Assembly (NCBI RefSeq): GCF_905404315.1
Contig: NC_066312.1
Span: 17,657,001-17,721,000 of the forward strand
From: Leptidea sinapis
Lineage: Eukaryota > Arthropoda > Insecta > Lepidoptera > Pieridae
Length of the DNA: 64,000 bases
Direction of reading: 5' to 3'
Within the stretch, counting starts at the first letter, position 1. Every line of letters starts with the position of its first letter. The notes under the pieces are model-generated. The model was not told where the DNA came from, made no database searches, and saw only the letters and a list, made by a program, of their open reading frames with translations. Made by a program: the position numbers and the translations under genes. Shown here piece after piece: positions 58,021-64,000 of this stretch.

Positions 58021-60374
58021 AGCGAACCACAAAAGCACATTATAATATTAAGTATTTCATTTAAATAAAACACTTTTTAAACGATAAATTTATTTAGATT
58101 AGCCAACTGTTACAGGAGGAAATTGTCGAGAAAATTATCCAGTTTTTTGAGCTTTTTAATAGTGATTTTTAGTCGGAGCTGCAGTTGCTGCAAACTGATT
58201 ATTGTCACAACCGCGTTAATGCGACAGAAATTGTTTTAGAGTTTTGAGACTGAGGAAGCCCGCAGCTCATGTTACCTGTTAAGTATTGTAAGTATAATTA
58301 GTGCATGGGTCTACGTAGTGACGCATAAGTCTCTGCATCGACATTTTGTCGAAGCAAAAATAATTTATCATAGTCAATATCTTGCCCTAGATTGTCTTTA
58401 ACATAAGAAGTTGTAAAATAATGTTTTCAAAGTGATAAAAAGAAACATTATTCATTCTCCGCCTCTTTATTCAACCTCCTCTGGAGATATGTCTACAGAT
58501 ATTGCGGGGAACGTGAGATCAATAGAAAATTCTGAAGAAATAATACCTTTCGCCTGTTCAAAGATGTGTAAGATATTGATTTACAAGGATGCTTATAACT
58601 AATACATTTATTGAATTTTATATCAGTTTGGTCGTTGATATGCCACTTTTTTATTCTCCTTTTCTCAGTAGTTCGTTTTTTTTCTGATGCATAATTTTTG
58701 AATACATTTTCTCAAAATAATATTGGAGTTAAAATGTTTGCAACAACGCTAAAACTGTTTAGCTTAAATTTAGTTCAATAGACTTAATTGATATAAGCCT
58801 TAATATAACGTATGACATAAGTATTTTATCAAAATTTTAATAAAATTAGATATCTACAAACTAGCACATTATGTGAAAATCTAAAAACTGTACTTATTCC
58901 AATCTTAGGCGTTCGTAACCTTCATTTTGCCCTTCAGCTTCAAGACCGATGACTTATAGCTTTGTGTTTGTAGTTCCCTCGAATCGACCCAGAAAATGTA
59001 GAACAACCAATCTCTCTTCACAATATAGTGTTATATGTCGTTGAAATTATCATTCTTCATATTAAAGTGAGACTTTCTTAGAACGATTGTTGTTGTTTTC
59101 GAGTCGACTTTTAATATTAAAAGCAAGAATTTTGCATCAGTAATTTCTTTCAGCTTTTAAGCAGTGTATCAATAACAATTTACTTGAATACATTTGTATT
59201 GAAAATGTATGACTTCACGGAATTGCAGTATATTTCAAGTTCAAAGGCATCGGATTCTCCTGAGTACGGAAATGAAATTCTAGATAAGGCGCACGTGACG
59301 ACAATTTACGTAGAACTAGTGTCTTTGCTTTGTCATAGTTGCGTTCTAATCCAGGATATTGTACTTGGTGTTTGACTTGTAAGCTACACATAAAGCTATT
59401 GTATAATCTACTAATTCTGTAGCCAAGCCCTACCCGGGTATATTAAATAAATAGATAGTTCTTCGTCATTTTGTAAGTGCTTTAAGAATGTTTTAGTTAA
59501 TTATATTATTTGATAATAATGTTTTATTATACAAATATAAGTAGAAAAATATTATACAGATGTAAGAGTAATATTGTACACTCAGTGTAGATATGAAATC
59601 CACATAATATTAAAATGATTTTTAGTTTCTTACGTTAATATAATAATTATTATATTATTTTTATTGCCCGGTGTAATATCCAGATCAATACAATGTATGT
59701 ATTTTCTAGGGAATCAAACGGGTAAGCGCAAGTCCTGATCGCATAGGAAAGTGCGTCAACAAGTACTCGGTTCCCTCGTTCTTGTCGGGGATGATGGGGT
59801 GTGTGTCGAGGCACGTGGGGTGTGCAGGGGTCGAGATTCAACTGGTGCAATGCGGAGAACCCCTTCACTCATCCCACTGTGCCGGTTTGTTTTTGCTATT
59901 GTATCTGCGGCATACAGTTGGCACTGGCGTTTATTTTGTTACGTCTCTTTTCTAATAATTTAAATTAGGCTTGGCTAGTTATCAATTCGCTTTCTTTTTC
60001 CATTTTTGCTACTAGACAGACTCTTAGGAAATCCGAAATGCTCAGATGTTTAAATCCATCCAGCACGTAGCTAGAAGAAAATTAACGCACTTTTATATTA
60101 CCTCCTTTAAAATACTATTCAGTTACTGTTTTTACAATACCATCCTATTTTTATACTTAAGTTCCTGAATGCAATAATAGTATTACTTAATTGTATACTA
60201 TAAGCTTCTTTATAAATATCAACATCTCACTAGATTTAAATATATGTATATATATATATATTATCTTCGTTAAACAAATGGCAGTGCATCAATCATTTAA
60301 ACAAGAATATAACTAAAAATCTTCTATCTTTCAATATTGAATCATAAACTTGGAAACAATTTCCAGTCAGTACC
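58021..60374. other. Long gene-free stretch
   Basis: A moderately GC-rich patch at about 59745-59880 carries ORFs on both strands without recognisable motifs. A TA microsatellite lies at about 60240-60262. No gene called. Confidence 0.45.
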
Positions 60375-60690
60375 AGTGGGAGGCTTCTCTGCACAGGATG
60401 CCGGCTAGATTATGGGTACCGCAACGGCGCCTATTTCTATCGTGAACAAGTACTGTGTAAACATTACTGTGTTTCGGTCTGAAAGGCGCCGTAGCTAGTG
60501 AAATACTGGGCAAATGAGACTTAACATCTATCGTCTCAAGGTGACGAGCGCAACTGTAGTGCTGCTCAGAATTTTTGGGTTTTTCAAGAATTCCGAGCGG
60601 CTCTGCATTGTAATGGGCATGGCGTATCAATTACCATTAGCTGAACGTCCTGCTAGTCTCGCCCCTTATTTTCATTAAAAAAAATTGCGT
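60375..60690 (+). repeat. Family E retroposon-like repeat, copy 3 (most complete)
   Basis: Runs from CAGTGGGAGGCTTCTCTGCA to CCCCTTATTTTCATTAAAAA with all blocks present: CACAGGATGCCGGCTAGATT, ATTACTGTGTTTCGGTCTGA, CTCAAGGTGACGAGCGCAAC, GGGCATGGCGTATCAATTAC. The A-run at the right end defines orientation. The 87-codon minus-strand ORF across it is not a gene. Confidence 0.85.
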
Positions 60691-62229
60691 GCGTACAAAG
60701 TCATGTCAGAAGTGAAACCTGCATTGTGCATGAACCTCTAAACTGCATATTAAGTCCTGGTATATGTTGCTAGGATGACACATGATTTCAACCACTATGA
60801 AAGACATTACTATCACCGCTACCATATTTGTGTTCTAATGGTACCTATGTAGTAGTAATACGTAAGTAATATATTATGAAGGTATACACGCATCATACAT
60901 AAGACAATCTCATCTTCAACTATGATCGCCTGGTACCAAAACACTATATAATAATTCTTATCTCATTTTCTCCCACGTTAAATCTTATGAATTTATGTGT
61001 GTGTCTCTTTTTACTGTCTCGCTATATCGTTTCATCGACTTTGAAATCACAACGATCTTAAAGAAGTTTTCCCTTCAAAAAAACGATTACAACTTGTATA
61101 TGTATATTTCTACAGCTAACTTGCTCTATAGTACTCTTTAAAGCGCAGCTCAGTTTGTGTACTCAAGACCCGTATAAAGAATTGAAAAACGAGTTCATCG
61201 CTTGCAGTTCAATACTTGTAGTGTGTTTCAAAGTGCTCACGATCTATAACACAAGTGGGTGAGAGCAGCCTTACATGTTCTTTATTGAAGTAAAATTTAC
61301 TACTTTATGGCTTCAGGATACCCATATTAAAACCTATATTAATTTTAAACCAGTCAACATAAGATAATATTAATAGTGTAGTTGCTTTATTATCAATCTT
61401 GGATAGGTATTATATTAGTTATTTAATTGTATGTTGTAAAAGATGGTATAAAATATTATTGCATACTGATGCAGATTATAACATTTGCTTTACAATAACT
61501 TATTAAACCGCGTGTTAGTGAAATATAATATTGGAGATAAGCTAAAGATGTAGCCTTATACTAAACACTGTTGATAAATTCAATTGAATTAAATTACTTA
61601 TTAATGAATAGGTATCATGTTTAGAAATAAATATACAAGCAAACGAAATTCGAGCCGAATTTACCCGAACGAATGTCACATATGAGAGCATCGCCGATAT
61701 ACCGATCTCAGTCTTATTCAATGTTGAGCACATTAGTAATAGTGGTTACCGTGCCTAAAACTATCTTTTCAAAGTAAACTTTTCAGCTCAGCTAATAACA
61801 TGACGAATAAGAATGTAATTTTGTACTTTATACTATACGAAAGAAAGTTAATAAAAAGTTTATTTTGTACATAAAATTAATTAATTATAAAAAAACTAAT
61901 ATACTGATTCGCCTTCTTCTATAATAAATTGATAATAGTTTTATTTTTTCGTATCCAATTGAATAAAATATTTTTAAAAATGGAAAGTTTTTTTTCCAGA
62001 TGGGGTACCCGTACGCTCGTTTTTCGCAAAGTTGAGGTGTTACAATTTACTTCAATTCATATTTCAATTAACATGAGTTCAATATTTTCCAACTGACGTT
62101 CTTATAATAAATAAATATAAAAAAGATTGTTCAAGACATGTTGGCACTGACATTAAATTTAGAAAACTACTTGCAATAATAAATTAAAAAAAAAATGTTC
62201 AAAAACATTTTCTAGCTTTAGGCTGCATT
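60691..62229. other. Gene-free stretch
   Basis: Nothing recognised apart from a 20-bp resemblance to a family A tail near 62005 (see rejected items). Confidence 0.45.
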
Positions 62230-62738
62230 TAGTGCTCGATCGACGGTCAGTGTGACGTCGGTCGAGCGTAGCTCTGACCAAGCTGCGTTTAGTGCTCAGC
62301 TAACAGCAAACTTGATTTCGCGAGTATCATTGCGAAAGAAATGAATATCGCACACATTACACTAACTACGGAAACGATTACAGAATAAAAAACGGAGAAG
62401 AAATCATGTTTACCCAATTATTAAAGAGCGTCAAATTGAAGGAGAAGTTTATACAATATATTCGAACATGTCAGAACACGAATTTTTGTTTACAATGATA
62501 CACGCGCGCGAATTTTTGTGTACGATAGGTCGCTCGGTCAGGGTCGCACTGAACGCACTTATTTATCACCATAGCGCGTCAGCGGGCTGACGAGCTCGAC
62601 CGATGATTCTCGTCAGTGCGCCGTAGCTCTACGCGCGTAGCAATTCATCAGCGCTGCACTGAACGCGTTCCTATGTTTTCATAATTATAGCTACGCTCGA
62701 CCAACGTCAGCGCTGACCGTCGGTCCGAAGTCTTAGAC
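62230..62738. mobile_element. DNA-transposon-like element with about 40-bp inverted ends
   Basis: The left end GACGGTCAGTGTGACGTCGG plus TCGAGCGTAGCT is mirrored at the right end (about 62690-62735), where the reverse complement reads GACGGTCAGCGCTGACGTTG then GTCGAGCGTAGCT. Inside, the motif GCGTT(T/C)AGTGC occurs at least four times, forward near 62230 and 62284 and inverted near 62547 and 62655. It is GC-richer than its flanks. Repeated subterminal motifs are typical transposase-binding sites, as in hAT elements. No transposase is coded. Confidence 0.65.
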
Positions 62739-63519
62739 AGTTCTTCGTTTTCGTTAAATTCTTTCATTTAATACCTAGTTACTCGTACCTTATTAACCAG
62801 GCATTGTTGTCTAATCATTTATATGAACGTAATATTAATTTTTGAATACTGTTGCTATATTTAATTCATAGGTATTTCATCACTTTCACTCAGTCAATTC
62901 ACTGGTAACCAAGGAAAGTTAAATAACTGCTGATAATTACAAAATATATAGTCGTTTCGCATTCCTTGATGAAGTTATAAGGGAGGTATTATTTTGTAAT
63001 TGACTTGAATGGCTAACACGCTACGGAAAAACTTATTCATGTAGGGGCCGTCACTCTTTTGTACTTTTTAAAATGATTAAAACGCAAAAAAATTATTTAG
63101 GTGCTATTCTTTATAACTAAATTGATACTGGCAGGAATTTAATATCTTAAGACGATTAAGAAGAACATTAATATGATTAATTCCGAATGCTATTGCTGGA
63201 TAAATTCGAGATAAAATTGTAGTGTCCCCAACGCAGCTGAATCCCCGTTTGCTGAATTAGCGCACTCTTACAGCACTTGACCAACAACCTATTGGCACTT
63301 TTATGTCTCATGCTGAGATTCCGAACTTAAATAGCACATTATAGGGAGGAGTAATGCATGTTAACAACGTGCTTGCCCACACCCCTCATGTGACGTCGCA
63401 GTATTCGATGACTTCAGCACGCATAAGTGCGATCAACTTAGTTTACGCAACGCGAGACGCGTACCAAAATTTACGCAAGACTCTATGCTTAATTCTGGTT
63501 TAGGGCAATTGAAGTAAAA
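62739..63519. other. Gene-free stretch
   Basis: Nothing recognised. Confidence 0.45.
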
Positions 63520-63670
63520 TGTAAGTGCTTGGTCAGGAGTGTTATGCCAATCAATCGTAGAACACCAGCGACCCGTCACGTGAGTCACAAAACTAAGCAG
63601 TTTATGGCAGATCACAATTCCCTGGTCTAATGCATGAAAAGCGGCAGCTAGCTGCAAACAGCGGGCGTCA
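63520..63670 (+). mobile_element. Family A LINE internal scrap
   Basis: GGTCAGGAGTGTTATGCC, ACACCAGCGACCCGTCACG and GGCAGATCACAATTCCCTGG follow the order of 22230-22520 in the family A coding region, with deletions. No 3' end is present, so it is a fragment of a broken copy rather than a normal 5'-truncated insertion. Confidence 0.7.
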
Positions 63671-64000
63671 CGATTTCGGCTTGATTGCACTCTGCCACCA
63701 AATAAGAAACACAACTTTCAATACAGATACTGAATAAAATTAAAAATATATTAATTCCGATATGGTGGTTAGTTGCGTTATGGACTCGCATATTACCATT
63801 ACACAGGACATAACTTTATATGTAAGGTATCTATGGCTTGTATGTGATACAACTAAAAAAAATTAAAATACTTTTAAGAAACAAAAGAGTGAGTTTAAAA
63901 TATTTAAATTTAAATTTCACTGTCATATTATTTAAAGGAAACGTTGTAAATTTATTGTTGTTAAAGTACATCTATGTAAGAAAGGACGAAAATTCCCGCT
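63671..64000. other. Window end, nothing recognised
   Basis: AT-rich, no ORF. Confidence 0.5.

Noticed and set aside
60240..60262. TA repeat as regulatory TATA array
   Set aside because: A plain microsatellite without any ORF or initiator nearby.
61990..62030. Resemblance to the family A 3' tail (GGGGTACCCGTACGCTCGTTT)
   Set aside because: Only about 20 bp match with no flanking similarity, which is too short to call.
1..64000. CRISPR arrays, bacterial operons or phage genes
   Set aside because: No regularly spaced repeats or prokaryotic-style gene packing; all evidence points to an insect nuclear genome.

Overview
This is eukaryotic nuclear DNA, most likely from a moth or butterfly (Lepidoptera). 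The background is AT-rich and almost free of long ORFs. It is packed with non-LTR retrotransposon pieces, mariner remnants, Helitron ends and small inverted-repeat elements, including 3' tails I associate with lepidopteran LINEs. That assignment rests on memory of those repeats, not on a search. I see no bacterial-style gene clusters, operons or CRISPR arrays.

Layout. 1-10 kb: a decayed LINE (here called family A), a large foldback element (about 1978-3200), a perfect 25-bp hairpin (3966-4019), an RTE-type LINE 3' piece, an antisense CR1/jockey-like reverse transcriptase remnant (family B) and a retroposon-like repeat (family E). 9.6-20 kb: an inverted-repeat element with hammerhead-ribozyme-like cores, a tRNA-derived SINE, a LINE endonuclease fragment, a THAP-like head, a G-rich tract, a 218-bp Helitron with canonical ends, and the 5' part of a coding Helitron. 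20.5-32.6 kb: the densest block. It holds a LINE 3' end (family C), a nearly full-length family A LINE (about 21141-24540), a second Helitron, a Harbinger-like MITE with a TTA duplication, a second long family A copy in the opposite orientation (27969-30798), and a family B copy fused to it.

35.0-35.6 kb holds the only convincing host-gene signal. It is a GC/CpG-rich island with a good Kozak ATG at 35415, a SNAG-repressor-like N-terminus (MPRCLMAKK) and a consensus-like splice donor after 35589. The rest of that gene is not visible, so the following 28 kb is probably first intron. 37-64 kb: two mariner pseudogenes, an antisense LINE (family D), more family A and E copies, an RTE tail, a second family C tail, a Helitron end and a roughly 500-bp element with repeated GCGTTTAGTGC-like subterminal motifs.

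The genes do not form a pathway. The window records layered transposition around the start of one putative transcription-factor gene. The most informative observations are the two long family A LINEs forming a giant inverted repeat, a reverse-transcriptase frameshift shared by both, the foldback element, several perfect hairpins of unknown origin and the possible ribozyme motif.
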